DNA of 64,000 nt from contig OX104122.1 of the NCBI GenBank assembly GCA_944474755.1, positions 11,480,641-11,544,640 on the forward strand, written 5' to 3'. The notes under the pieces are model-generated. The model had not been told where the DNA came from and did not search any database. It saw only the letters and a program-made list of their open reading frames with translations. The position numbers and the translations under genes are program-made. This document shows positions 1-11,665 of the stretch, one piece after another (the first letter of the stretch is position 1; each line of letters opens with the position of its first letter). Source of the DNA: Limnoperna fortunei (lineage: Eukaryota > Mollusca > Bivalvia > Mytilida > Modiolidae).

Positions 1-472
1 AATTTTCTGTTTTTGTTCCAATTGGAAATTCAAAATGGTGGCCATTAAGGACCAATTTAAACACAGAACACTATAGAAGGTTTAAAAGATTTCTTCTCTG
101 AAACCGCTTTGCCAGTTGCAATAAAACCTCTTTTTAACAGCTTCTTCTCTCTTCCCTAAAACTGGTTAACCAATGGAAACAAGGTCATCAGGACTATTTA
201 TCAGATGATTCTCTACAGTTTTTTATGAAACTAAATAGCAAGATTCATTGGATGGTCTCAACAAAGATAATGTTATTTAAAATTACAGGACTTCGTTTAA
301 CATGTCATCTTCATGGCATATATAAATTAGGTGAGGGTTACATACCAGTGAGAGCTTCTGGTTAAAGAAAGTTATTCTTCAATGTTTTTATAGTTGTTAA
401 TTACATAGGTAGGATATTTGACATCCTGCTTATACAAATCTAAAACATAGACATCTTTATTTCTGTATATAG
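1..472. other. Upstream intronic DNA of the ROCO-like gene; no gene seen
   Basis: No convincing reading frame or RNA gene is visible. The stretch ends in a splice acceptor (AG at 471-472) that opens the first visible exon, so it is best read as intron. The earlier exons (leucine-rich repeats and Roc GTPase would be expected for a ROCO protein) must lie upstream of the window. Confidence 0.5.
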
Positions 473-3400
473 ATGAGCAGTTTTGGCCAGAAGACCCTAG
501 AATGCAACAGCTCTTTGCAAAGATGTCAGCAGATGGAAATATACAGAAAGAGGATCTTTTCAAAGTTTGGCGACAACCAAAATTCAGTGAAATTAACAAA
601 CATAAAGAATTTATCTTTGACATGCTTATTCATCTCGACATTTTGTCAGAGCAGCGTCGCTATGATATAGAAACAGGAAGTGGATTACCTCCCGATGAAT
701 ACCTTGTTCCGTGCATGCTGACAAGGAAAAATGAAACCAGTTACATGATGAAGGAGTGTACCTCTAATAGAGCCATCGGTTTGGCATTCGTGTTTAAAGG
801 CGCCATAATACCTCCAGCTTTACCAAATCGTCTGATTAGTGCATGCCTTAGTATGTGGTCTGTCAAAGAATATAATGGAAGAAGACTTTTGTTTTCAGGG
901 TTTGTGGCCTTTTCCAGGGATAAATTTCATGACATTGTTGTTTGTGTAGAAAGTAATAGAATTTTAGTATACATGATACACAAGAATTCCAAAGATTTGA
1001 TAGTTCGTGATATTGCTACTGGTGTTCGAGAATGCATCAGCACCACCTTGCAGAGAATTTCGGAATTTTACCAGTCGTCCATCAGTCCTAAAACACCGGG
1101 TCAAGAATTACCATTCCACGTTGAGTTTGCATGCTCAAACCCGAACTGTTACATGTTTGTGTCAGAAACTGATGTTGTGTCTTATAAAGCACATGTATGT
1201 CCCACACACAGAAAAAAGGTGGATGTGGATGTATGGTATCAAAACAAGGTACTATATTTAAAACAATAGATGTGAATTATCTCCCTTATTATCTGAATAA
1301 TTATTGTAAAAAAGAAGATCAAAACACTATAGCTGCAGTTATTATGTCTCCACCCACATGGTGGGGAGACATATTGTTTTTGTCCTGTCTGTCTGTTCGT
1401 CACAAAGTTATACCACTTCTTATTTTGTCACTGAACTCCTCACCCTATTTTTAAAATAACTGAAATTGAATGACAGTAACTATGAAAATTTCATTTGATC
1501 TACATAAACTCGAGAAGTGTTGTACACAGAGAGGACAGTTTAGGAACTACAGTTTGGTTTGGTTTGCCAAAAAAATGGCAAAACTGGCATTTAAGGCCAA
1601 AGTATAAATAACAAACAAAAGTAGATTGAATAAAAAAAGACAATGATAAAAATGATAATAATCACTATTATCTGTTTTTTTTTTGTTATAGACTATTGAG
1701 ACTTGTGCCAGCACATGTGAAGGTAAGACAATGAACAGATAGATAATAGAGTATCAGCGTAAGAACAAAATATGAGAACCCAAAACCAGAAATGGGTTGA
1801 CATTACTAGTCATCCTCAAAAGTATTATTGTGATCAACACCAGAAAAGGGGGTGAGAATTGTATCACTCTTGACAACCCGGATTCACTATTAAAACTAGT
1901 GTGATTGACAACCCCAAACATTATTTGCATTTACAAATTATGACTGGCAAAGAATTTGTGTATTGAAAACAGTGTTATAGGAAATAATGCTGTTGAAGAA
2001 GGAAGTTTAGGCTATGTTGATTTGCCCAGTTAAATAAAACAATAATCGAACCCTTAATCAGTGGACGTCCGAAATTGTCAACTTGCTTGCTAAAAAAGAC
2101 AACCCACGGAAGTTGACAACTCAAGATGGCCATAATTGTATATTATTTATTCTCTAATTTTGACGTAGTATTTCAACCGCTTGTCCGGTGTGGAAAAAGA
2201 ATTTCTCGTCACTTGTGAATTTGTTGTTCTCAGCATTTGATTGGTTAAAAATAATAACGCCACAATAAGAACTCATGATGTCATAAACAAAACACCTTCA
2301 ATTTACCGCGTATTCACGTCATGAACGTAAAATTGGGGTTGGGAGAATTTGTACTTCGTTTCGCAAATTTACTACTTTTTAAAATTAGAGAAACAGAATC
2401 TTACATTAGTACTCTTGGATTATCGGATTTCTCCAATCTCGATAGTGAAATTATGGAAATTTAACTATCTCTATTGGAAAAATCTGATAATCCACTCGTA
2501 CCAATGTGAGATCCTATATTCACAGACACTGCAGATTGGCATTGCCTCTACTGCATAAAAGGTGTTAGAGTAATCAGATTGTCAGTTGTGTCATGGCATA
2601 TCACTAACTGAATCAAATAAATTGTAGCTTAGACCATGATGCTCTCTTGACTTTAAAAAGCTACCTATAGTCATAAACCTTGTACTATGACACAGTTTTA
2701 TCCCTACATGAAAATAAAACATACTTGGTCATGCATTATTTACATTGTAAAGCAAAAGTCTGATAGTTTTTTTTAATTTTTATTATAGATAATAAGTTGT
2801 CGTTTTTTACCTGAATGTTAAACCTTATAATGGCAAGTTTAAAAATCATTCTAGGTTTGAGTGCACATGCTCTTCTTAAGACTCCAAGTGACCCTGAAAT
2901 ATTGCGATTATCCAAGCATCTATCTCTTGAAAAAGTGAAACAGTTAGTCACGCATTTAGGCATTCAACATCAGCAGTGTGAAGATATCCATGATAGCTAT
3001 GCAACAGATGTGCCGATGGTAAAATTTCTTATATTGATTTTGTGGCGGAACTCGATGAATGGAACATACACAGATTTGGTGGATCAGTTAAAATGTGTAG
3101 GCCACACACCACACATATTGTGTCAGGTATGTTTGTATACATAAATGAATCACTTTTCTCCAAATCGCTTAACAGACATCTCTGATGTCCATCTTCCAGT
3201 ATCAATTCTAGTTAACAGACATCTCTGATGTCCATCTTCCAGTATCAATTCTAGTTAACCGACATCTCTGATGTCCATCTTCCAGTATCAATTCTAGTTA
3301 ACAGACATCTCTGAAGTCCATCTTCCAGTATCAATTCTAGTTAACAGACATCTCAGTATCAAATCCAGAAATTTTTTTTATAAAAAGTTGAGCTTCTTTT

Positions 3401-5866
3401 TAATATTTATCGGATACATAGAAAAATAAATGAAAAAGTATGCAATGTAATCATTGTTATAGTCATTCCTTCAGTTTTGTTCGTTGTGTTTGTTCAAATG
3501 GTGTCTAATGTCGCTTTCAGTAATTTGTATTCAGCTACATCGTGGCGTTTAATTTTTATTGGGGGATGAACTCCTGAGAAAACCGGGCCTTTGGTAGGAA
3601 AACTGGCAATCCTTGTCAATTCAGATTGGAGTTGATTACACCGTGCTTGCTGTGGGACAGGAACCCATAACCTCACTGTTGATAGGCACATGAGCAATAA
3701 AAGATGACTTACTTCCTTAACCACTCGGCAGCTTAGGCCCCTTATTCCTTTAGTTTACCTAAGCCATGATGTCAAACTTGTACACTGATACTAAATTAAC
3801 AAACATAATTATGACTTAGAACACAAATCAGAATGTAACAAATGTTCATAACTAAACACATATATTGTAGGTTAGACGGATGAGAAGAACACCTTCAGGT
3901 ATGTTACACATTATATTGGATTATATATTATTTTATTATACTGACACAAAAGTTCAAAATTATTTTGTATATGATGCTTAGCTCACCAGACCTGAAGGGT
4001 AGTGTGAGCTATTGCCATTACTTGGCTTCCGTTGTCTCCGTCGTCGTCATTAACTTCAAAATCTTCTTCTCCAAAACCAATGAAGGAATTGCTTTGCAAC
4101 TTTGCACATATCATTAGTACAATGTCCTCTTCCAAGTTTGCACAAATTGTGGCCACCTTACAGTTCAAAACGTATATCAGATACAAGAAAACCGAACATT
4201 ATTAGAACTAAAGAAATTGCTTAATTGTTCAGTTCTATTAAAGCTACAACAATGCCTGCATGGTCAAGATTGTCTGATGAACCGTTTAGAAGTTTTTCCC
4301 TTGAACTTTTTTGTAATCAATTTAAATTGATTTAAACAAATCTATTCTTAAACCAATGAAAGGACTGCTTTGAAAATTTGCAAGCATCATCTTTAGTATG
4401 TCCTCTACCAAAATTTTGCAAATCATGACACCTGACCACCAACATGGCTAATGGTTTGAAATAGAACAGGGGTGGGGGTGTCAAGTTAGTCTTCGGCTTA
4501 TAGTTCAAACAGTATAACAGATTCAGGAAATCTTAATTGTGCCTCTATCCTCAGCATCAAAAACTCGAGAAGATTCTCAAATGAGGTGAAGATGTGTGAC
4601 GATGCTTTAGAGGAGTTATTTCCCCTAAATTGTCGATTTTTGTCATTTTTCCTCAATATCTTGAAAACTGTAACAGCTATAGAAAGTCTTTTCCATTCAA
4701 AATTATTCAGCTCTTCAAGATCTGCAAAAATGTTGAAAAAATATATGTATTGAGCAATTTTTATAGGACTTATTCCCCTTAAAACGTAAAATTAAAGTTT
4801 TTACAGAAGTGTTGGCCAATTCCTTATTTTAAAGAAAAGCAAAATAAAAAGGAAGAATTGTCAGGTTCAGGTGAGCGATACAGGCTCCTGGGAGCCTCTA
4901 GTTTGTTATCACATGATGTCTTGAGGAAATATATCATATATTAACAGGGTGATTTGTTTTCTCATGTATCTTTTGCTTATTGTTTTCAGTGTAGGAAAAT
5001 GTTTTATTTAATCATTGTGTTGAGTGGATACATTCATTTAAGATTTTTTGTGTAAATTATTATTTTACATTGTTAAACAAGAAAGAGTACCCAAGACTAA
5101 GACAATCAGCAAACTTTCCCGGGTTTTCATATTAGTTTAGTGCTTTTAACGGGCAAAACATACACCATTTATTTGGCTATGTAATTGTTTTTAATGGAGA
5201 CTGCATTTTACAGTTATATTCACATCTATATTTATTCTGACTATATAGTTCCCTCACTGATATCAATCTGCCTCTTTTACTTTATACAAAACGTATTGGT
5301 AGTGTTATTACATGCATGTTTTAAAGGCAAATTCTTTTTTAGACATTCCAGAAGCGCATTTGGATTCAGTGCCAACTGATGAAATACTTGATGCCTTGGC
5401 ACCAGAAATAGGACTTGTATCATTTCAACTCGGTATAGAGCTTGGTCGAAGTGTACCAGAATTAGAAGTTATACAGTGCAATTATACACGAGATAAACTA
5501 GCACAGACTAGACAAATATTATATTTATGGAGAAATGATATGTCTGTAAAATCAACGTTCGGAATACTACAGGACGCCTTAGTAAACGTTGGAAGAGGAA
5601 CAGAGTGTTTGAAAAGTATTGTTGATAAATTCGGTGTTAAAAAACATCACTTTTCTAACCAAAAAGCTAAACATACATATTCGGGGACTGTGGAAGCAGT
5701 GAACCAAACAAAACACTTTTGTAAACAACCAGACGAGCAGCTTGAACTGTCTACACAAAGATCATTTTTAGCAAATCCATCAAAGGAACCAATAAAAGAC
5801 ATCGAGCAGACCCATTCTGCAAGTTTTGCAGCAAAGAGAGAAAAAAAGAAGTGCAGTATTAGTTAA
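473..5866 (+). CDS. ROCO-family protein, C-terminal half: COR domain plus two death domains (5' partial)
   Basis: Five exons can be joined by GT-AG sites with matching phase: 473-1248, 1692-1722 (31 nt), 2855-3126, 3871-3898 (28 nt) and 5343-5866 (stop TAA). The first exon encodes a COR-type region (about 258 codons). Its hallmarks are a winged-helix stretch (FDMLIHLDILSEQ), a YLVPCML motif, and the FKGAIIPPALPNRLISACL segment typical of ROCO/MFHAS1-like COR domains. Exon 3 encodes one death-domain-like helical bundle (LSKHLSLEKVKQLVTHLGI, then an ILILWRNSM helix). Exon 5 encodes a second (ALAPEIGLVSFQLGIELG, then QILYLWRNDM) and a lysine-rich tail. ROCO proteins couple a Roc GTPase to protein interaction domains; the tandem death domains suggest an adaptor in death or immune signalling. 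This role is inferred from the family. The 5' end, including any Roc GTPase, is outside the window, so the name rests on COR and death domains only. Ordinary ATG codons inside exon 1 are not the true start. Confidence 0.82.
1345..1560. repeat. Dispersed repeat with a short GTCTCC/GGAGAC hairpin (intronic)
   Basis: Bases 1345-1370 form a small hairpin (GTCTCCACC ... GGTGGGGAGAC) followed by a TGTCTGTCTGTTCG run. From memory this arrangement is common in bivalve genomes as a dispersed element. The downstream boundary is not clear. It lies in the intron between exons 1 and 2 of the ROCO-like gene. Confidence 0.4.
2150..2518 (-). repeat. Foldback-type dispersed element, copy 1 (intronic)
   Basis: This roughly 370-bp block is the reverse complement of 23874-24279, with scattered differences along the whole length. 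Its right end holds an imperfect inverted repeat around 2396-2515 (GGATTATCGGATTTCTCCAA facing its complement). Compared with the other copy, it lacks the GC-rich centre of the hairpin. No coding capacity is seen. It is probably a non-autonomous mobile element. Confidence 0.6.
3169..3362. repeat. 43-bp tandem repeat, four units plus a partial
   Basis: A 43-bp unit beginning TTAACAGACATCTCTGATG repeats at 3169, 3212, 3255 and 3298 with only one or two substitutions, followed by a truncated unit. It lies in the intron directly after the donor site of exon 3 of the ROCO-like gene. The near identity of units indicates recent expansion. Confidence 0.9.
3493..3740 (-). mobile_element. tRNA-derived SINE, minus strand
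   Basis: Read on the minus strand, this starts with a tRNA-like head (GCCGAGTGGTTAAGGAAGT, A-box-like). It then carries the core shared with the copies at 17939, 25866 and 29903 (tract matching GGATTGCCAGTTTTCCTACC and CCCAATAAAAATT) and the tail with TGAAAGCGACATTAGACACC. It is an old, diverged copy within an intron of the ROCO-like gene. Confidence 0.75.
3977..4903 (+). repeat. Dispersed mollusc-type element (GTGAGCTATTGCC ... GGTGAGCGATACAGGCTC)
   Basis: The block opens with TTAGCTCACCAGACCTGAAG and GTGTGAGCTATTGCCATTAC and closes with AGGTGAGCGATACAGGCTCC. The interior contains repeating phrases on the lines of 'accaatgaaggaattgcttt' and 'cttgaaaactgtaacagcta'. I recall blocks with these ends as abundant in mollusc genomes. 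There is no coding region. A more decayed relative lies at 34560-35395. It fills most of the last intron of the ROCO-like gene. Confidence 0.5.
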
Positions 5867-6310
5867 TCTTGTTTTGTTCGTTGATCAGTTAGAAAACATC
5901 ATTTATCTAATCAAGAGACTGAACTTGAACTGTCAAATGTTTCATCAAAACGATATTTTATTGAAATTGAACTAAACCAACCGGAGACACTACTTATTAC
6001 TTATTATTCTCTGTTGTTTCTGTTCATGTTCCAGACTTGAGGAGAAAATGTTCACAAATGAACAGAAAGCGGACAAAAAGGACGGTCATTTCTGTCCTGT
6101 ATAAAAACTGAACATTTAATATGTGTTACTTCATGACTTATTATTGCAATATAAAGGTTTATTACTGTTGTCTGGTTTCCTTATATGTCAATGCCAAGCT
6201 TTAACCATATGGAAGTGTTTCCCTCTTAGTATGCTATAAGTATGGCTGACCAATTGTAAATTGACATGGTGTTAGATTTATAACAGAACGGAAATAAAAG
6301 TTTTTAAGTA
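5867..6310 (+). other. Probable 3' untranslated region of the ROCO-like gene
   Basis: The stretch follows the TAA stop of the last exon without any further reading frame and reaches an AATAAA signal near 6293. Nothing else is visible here. Confidence 0.5.
6293..6298 (+). terminator. Polyadenylation signal of the ROCO-like gene
   Basis: A canonical AATAAA lies about 430 bases after the stop codon, followed by a T-rich stretch (AAGTTTTTAAG). It is the first full consensus signal on the + strand after the gene. Confidence 0.5.
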
Positions 6311-6800
6311 AGACTGATTTTGATTAAGTTTGGTTTACCGCCCTCTTTATTCATCTATATCATGGTGAGCACATGCAGTGGGTGTTAAGAAAAGTGAACC
6401 CTATACCCGACGCTTCCGACTTCATTCTCCACTTTATTGAATCAATACTCAACTTTCATAACTCAATGCTGAGTTAATTTAAACATACTTTATTGTTCTA
6501 AAACAGCAACAAATTTATCAGACACAAGTTTTACAACTTAGAATTTTCTTCCCCGTTAGATACATCAATTAATTGAAATCAGAACAACATAAAACATACA
6601 TAATAGGTAAATATTTTTACAATATGAAGACGAGAAAAATATTACTCAGACCTAACGGTACACAAGTCGACAAAATGACAAATATATAACATATTGATTT
6701 TTACAAATAAAATTCGAGATTTTGTTTATCAACTAAGGTTGGAGTCTGAAGTTAGATTCAAATTCGTAACATCAGTATTAACACATCTTAGTATGACTAA
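6311..6800. other. Intergenic DNA, no gene seen
   Basis: No supported reading frame or repeat boundary is visible. A weak resemblance of the start near 6480 (TTTAAACATACTTTATT) to the retrotransposon end at 57848 is noted but too short to call. Confidence 0.4.
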
Positions 6801-6804
6801 CTAG

Positions 6805-8265
6805 AACACTGGGCTACTAAGGACCCAGTCAGGTCCGTCGCTATGCCCCTTGGATACCAATGGCCACAGCCAGTAACTAAACCACTTGGAATCCAATGGC
6901 TCTGGTCAATAAATAGACCACTGGAATTCAATGGTCCACGTCCATTAATAGATCACTTGGATACCAAGGGTCCCGGTCCATGACTAGACCAAGTGCCCGG
7001 GTATAACTAGACCACTTGAATTACAAGGACCCGGTCCATAACTAGACCACCTGAATACTAAGTGCCCGGTCCATAAATAGACCCCTTGGATACCAAGGCC
7101 ACAGTCCATAACAAGACCTTTTGAATATAAAGGACCTCGTTCCATTACTAGACCACTATGTTACAAAGGACCCCGTTCCATAACTAGACCACTTGAATTT
7201 CAAGGACCCAGTTCATAACTAGACCACTTGAATACCAAGGACCCGGTCCATAAATAGATCACTTGGATACCAAGGACCCAGTCCATAACGAGACCACTTG
7301 GATTCCAATGACCCTGGTCACCATAACTAGACAAATGCAGTCCATAACTAGACCACTTGGATATCTAGGACCCCGGTCTATAAATAGACCACTTGGATAC
7401 CAAGGATCCGGTCCATAACTAGACCACTTGAATACCTATAGTCCCGGTCAATAACTATACCTCTTGTATACGAAGGGCCCGGTCCATTACAGGACCATTT
7501 GGATAACAAAGTATCTGGTCCATAACTAGACCACTTTGATACCAAGGACCCGGTCCATAACTAGACCACTTGAATACCTAGAGTCCTGGTCCATAACTAT
7601 ACCACTTGGATACCAAGGGCCTGGTCCATTACTAGACAATTTGGATACAAAGGTACCTGGTCCATAACTATACCACTTGGATATAAAGGACCCCGTTCCA
7701 TTACTAGACCACAAGGATACCAAGGATCCGGTCCATAACTAGACCACTTGAATACCTATAGTCCCGGTCAATAACTATACCTCTTGTATACGAAGGGCCC
7801 GGTCCATTACAGGACAATTTGGATAACAAAGTATCTGATCCATAACTAGACCACTTTGATACCAAGGACCCGGTCCACAACTAGACCACTTGAATATCTA
7901 GAGTCCTGGTCCATAAATATACCACTTGGATACCAAGGGCCCGGTCCATTACTAAACAATTTGGATACAAAGGTACCTGGTCCATAACTATACCACTTGG
8001 ATATAAAGGACCCCGTTCCATTACTAGACCACTAGGATACCAAGGGCCCGGTCCATAACTAGACCACTTGGATATCAAGGGCCCGGTCCATAACTAGACC
8101 ACTAGAATACCAAAGACCAGGTTCATAACTATACAACTTGGTCCGTTAATAGACCAGGTGCTACCAGACCCTGGTCCGTAACTAAAATAATTGGCTACCA
8201 AGGGCAACGGTCAGTAACTCGGGTATCAGGGTTCACAATCCGTAACTAGACCACTTGGCTCCCAA
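6805..8265. repeat. About 35-bp minisatellite, roughly 40 units, with a 320-bp higher-order repeat
   Basis: The unit is built on CCATAACTAGACCACTTGG and ATACCAAGGACCCGGT. Units vary in length and sequence across 1.46 kb. Within it a nine-unit block is duplicated: the sequence from GGATCCGG at 7404 recurs from 7724, a period of 320 bp with few differences to about 8040. Small minus-strand frames here encode only the repeat and are not genes. Confidence 0.92.
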
Positions 8266-8420
8266 GGTAATCGATACATTAAATGTAAACTTGTGTTCTT
8301 TTGTTATTTCTGCTATAAGCACGGGATGACTAGTCGCCATATCCTCGGGAAAATGTGGCATATTTGAGCGACATCTTAAACTAATCAGCATCACTTACAT
8401 ATGCTAAAACATTGATATTT

Positions 8421-8547
8421 ATAGATTATTTGCGTTTTTTGAAACGAGATGCGTTTTCTCGTCCATATCTCATCGAAGGGCGACAGCCCTGAGATGAGAT
8501 GACGAGAAAATGCATCGAGTTTCATAAAACGTAAATAATCTGTTTAT
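8421..8547. repeat. Foldback sequence (about 60-bp arms)
   Basis: The left arm (ATAGATTATTTGCG ... GCGTTTTCTCGTC) pairs with the right arm (GACGAGAAAATGC ... GTAAATAATCTGTTTAT). A second inner pairing (CATCTCATC / GATGAGATG) meets at a GC-rich centre, AAGGGCGACAGCCCT. A nearby TGTGACGTCACA palindrome follows at about 8566. There is no coding capacity. It is likely a foldback transposable element or hairpin-forming repeat. Confidence 0.7.
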
Positions 8548-9599
8548 CGCTGTTTTGTAACATTGTGACGTCACAGTGTTTACTTAACGACGTCTTGACA
8601 GCGAGCTGAGATGGGCCTATCTCACGCTAGTAGAGTGAGATGGAATAATATCGCAGACAAAGATCAAAGGAAAATACTGCAAAATGGCGATAACAAATAA
8701 AAACCGCCATGTTGGTTCTCGCCATTGTACATAGTTGTATAATTGAGACAAGTGGTGTTAAACAGATATTGTCTTGTAAAATCTAAATCCGTCCTATTTG
8801 TAACTTGAAAAATTAAACCGATTTAAAATACAATTTTTCTCATGTTATAGCGCTTAATAACGTTTAAACGGATCGAGTTGATATAGTACAAAGCATACAC
8901 AGGGACAGTCTATACTAACAAAAGTTAGTATAGACTGTCCCTGGCATACATAAGAATGGAGTCTGGTTGTGACTGTCAATTCGACAATATCACGCTAGCA
9001 CTTGCAAAACGCAATGTCGCGTGAAAGTATAGCATACAACGAAACAAAATTTATTTCTGTAGCTCAAAACGATATTACGAGGCGTATGGTGTCGTCTCGC
9101 CATGGCGTAGCTGACCAGGTGTTCAAATGGGTAAGCATTTTCAACGTCGACTGAGGGTATTGGTATATTATAAAGGAGATTATAAAACTTACAATCTTGA
9201 TGAGATGCAGAAAATATTAACTGATGTTGAAAACCCCACCCCAATGTATGTCACATCCCCCCACCCCCGTGTATGTCACGAAACAATTGTAGTCTTGTTA
9301 TATATCACAGAAAAATGAAATTGTTTGGCGTAATTTGATATACAGACTTATAGAGGGAACAATAATGTTTATGTGTTCCATTTTTTGCTTGTTTTTCCAC
9401 CCTTTCATCAACTTTTAGGCTATATGATGGTGACTAGCATTGTTGGAGAAGGAAATCTCGGATTTTTCGTTCAGAAATCCCGACGTTCTGCAGCAAAGCT
9501 GACAATCGTTGTGCATTCAAATTGGAGTCGATGATACCTTCCCGTAGTCGTGCACGAACTCACACTGCGCATTCAGGTGATAACACGTTGGTAATCTAT
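8548..9599. other. Intergenic DNA, no gene seen (contains the hairpin at 8900)
   Basis: Short open frames around 9000-9320 show no recognisable domain, no splice pattern and no repeat support. Apart from the hairpin, nothing can be annotated. Confidence 0.4.
8900..8943. repeat. Perfect 20-bp hairpin with 4-base loop
   Basis: CAGGGACAGTCTATACTAAC at 8900-8919 is followed by AAAA and then its exact reverse complement at 8924-8943. No flanking gene explains it. Confidence 0.9.
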
Positions 9600-9835
9600 C
9601 TATACCACACTGTATATACATTTGTAAATGTGTTCCGTTTATAAAAAAGTTGGTGTGCTCCGTGTGTAAATGTGTAGGTGTACTCCGTGAGCAAAAATGT
9701 GTAGATTTGTTCCGTGTATAAAAGGGTAGATATGTGCTCCGTGTATAAATGTGTAGTTGTGTTCCGTGTAGAAAAATTGTGTGTGTGTCCCGTGTAGAAA
9801 TGTGTAGGTGTGTTCCATGTGTGAAATCACAAAGT
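9600..9835. repeat. Degenerate 26-30-bp tandem repeat, about eight units
   Basis: Units share the pattern TGTTCCGTGTATAAATGTGTAG with variable spacing. The matching minus-strand frames give a repeated HGTHLHIYTR-like peptide that merely reflects the DNA repeat. Confidence 0.8.
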
Positions 9836-11443
9836 AGCAACTTACCCACAGTTTACGTATCAAAATGAATAAAAATTGAAAAAGTCAAACCTGTTCGTTC
9901 TGTGCCCGGCAGTATTACATAGGTTACACTGCATGTACACTGACTCGCGGTGTATTTGAAAAAACGGCATAGAGCTGATTCAATCAGTCGACATACACAT
10001 CGGTCATTGGTACTTTTTCCAGAATTATCTAATATTAATAACCAAGAACAGATTCATCATGTTTATCCTGCTGTATAACCTTCGTATTGAGACAAATAAC
10101 CGCTGTTCAGAATTATTCTTTCAACTCGGTCCTTTTTTAATCGCTTTAATGTCACTTGAGTCCCTTTACGAAGCAGCATATATACAATGCGTCTATCGGA
10201 CCTTTCAATCCAAAAAATTGTATAGTTGGATCCCGTTATGATGCTAGCACCCTTTGGCCTTTTTAAGAAAAAAAACCCGGATTCGCAACTGCAGGTATCA
10301 ATTTCGTAATTTAAAAAACGTTTAAGCTAGTACACTCTAGTTCAGAGAACATGAAGTAGTTGTAAAACGGGCAGGCGTACGATTGGAGGTGTGCCAACGG
10401 GCAAGATAGGGATTTTGGGTTGTATAGCTACCAATGATTGATTGATCAATTAAATGTTTGCATAACGTCCAATATGTCAGCAATATTCAGGACGAGAACA
10501 TGTTAACAATTAATAAATCATCATGAAACAGATAGTACATCTGAAATAAAAGTTGAATTACCACTCAAAATTATGGAGTAGTTTACCTTTTTGTAGCGAC
10601 GTAAATGAGCGTTATTCTCGAAATGTTTGTCGTGCAAAGCGTGTGGCACTCCCAAGTCCTGTTACCAGCTATGGTCTGCGGTCAGGTTTTTCGTGCAACC
10701 TAGCTGACCCCCCTCCCCCAACGAGAGGGCTTACCTTATCCTGGCGTACACCCTGGCCAGTTATGTGAGTCGTCCCTCCCAGTATGGTGCGATCCAATTG
10801 TTTATTATAAAAGTAGTAATTATATCGTTTCCAGAAACGACGGCGAAGCTATACAGAGATGACTTACTGTCAATGGATGAACCTTCAGGGGTGTATATGT
10901 ACGTTACTTACAGCACCTACTCTGCATGCAGACTCTTATTTAACTAAGCTGTATCTCTCAATGTTAATATCTACCATGGCTTGTCTATTCATTTTAAGAG
11001 GGCTTTCCCAAAAGCGCATGAAAGTACCTATTTCTTCCGTAAACCAACAACTCACATCGCTATATCTTATAGACGTTGTTTTAGACTCCATTATCTCTGA
11101 CATCCAATCAGAACGCCGGAAACAAGAACGTTGTTATGGCGTTTTGATTGGATGACGCAGCAAGCACAGATGTGTGCGCGTGAGCTCATCTGTACTGGGT
11201 CATCTGTACCAGAATTCGGACATTTACGGAAGAATGTATGATTTTCCTGTTGTATATTTATGATATATTATTTATTATATGATATACATATCATGAGTGG
11301 CAATACAGCTTTATTTATGATGTATTATTGATAATTGCTAAATATTTATTATTATTATTTGTGAATAGTGTATATAATATATATATTATGAGTGGCAATA
11401 CAGATAAACCTATTGACTTATTTATTTCAAGCCTGAATAATTA
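9836..11443. other. Intergenic DNA; one 17-bp inverted repeat and local duplications
   Basis: No gene is recognisable. An inverted repeat (CATCCAATCAGAACGCC at 11101-11117 against 11138-11154, one mismatch) forms a hairpin. An AT-rich duplicated phrase ATGAGTGGCAATACAG occurs at about 11293 and 11388. The remainder shows nothing I can support. Confidence 0.5.
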
Positions 11444-11665
11444 AAGTATGTGACTCCTAAACTAATGTGATCAAGTTAGCTAATGACGTCATCAAAGTAT
11501 GTGACTCCTAAACTAATGTGATCAAGTAAGTCAACGACGTCAACAGAGTATGTGTCTCCTAAACTAATGTAATCACGATAGCCAGTTATACGTCTTCAGA
11601 GTATTTTTTCTCTTAATGTGATCATTAACTCCTGATGTGATTGAGTTAGCTAACTATATCATAAG
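11444..11665. repeat. 51-bp tandem repeat, about four units, decaying rightward
   Basis: Units begin AAAGTATGTGACTCCTAAAC at 11443 and 11494 with period 51. Third and fourth units are increasingly diverged. Each of the first two contains a GACGTCA-like site. Confidence 0.8.

Noticed and set aside
6805..8265. Minus-strand frames with YPSGIVMDQ-like peptides
   Set aside because: They are translations of the 35-bp minisatellite, with no start, splice or homology support.
9517..9863. Two overlapping minus-strand frames rich in HGTHLHIYTR
   Set aside because: They reflect the degenerate tandem repeat only.
10553..11155. Forward frames of 60-98 codons
   Set aside because: No domain, no conserved pattern, frames overlap each other and the inverted repeat.
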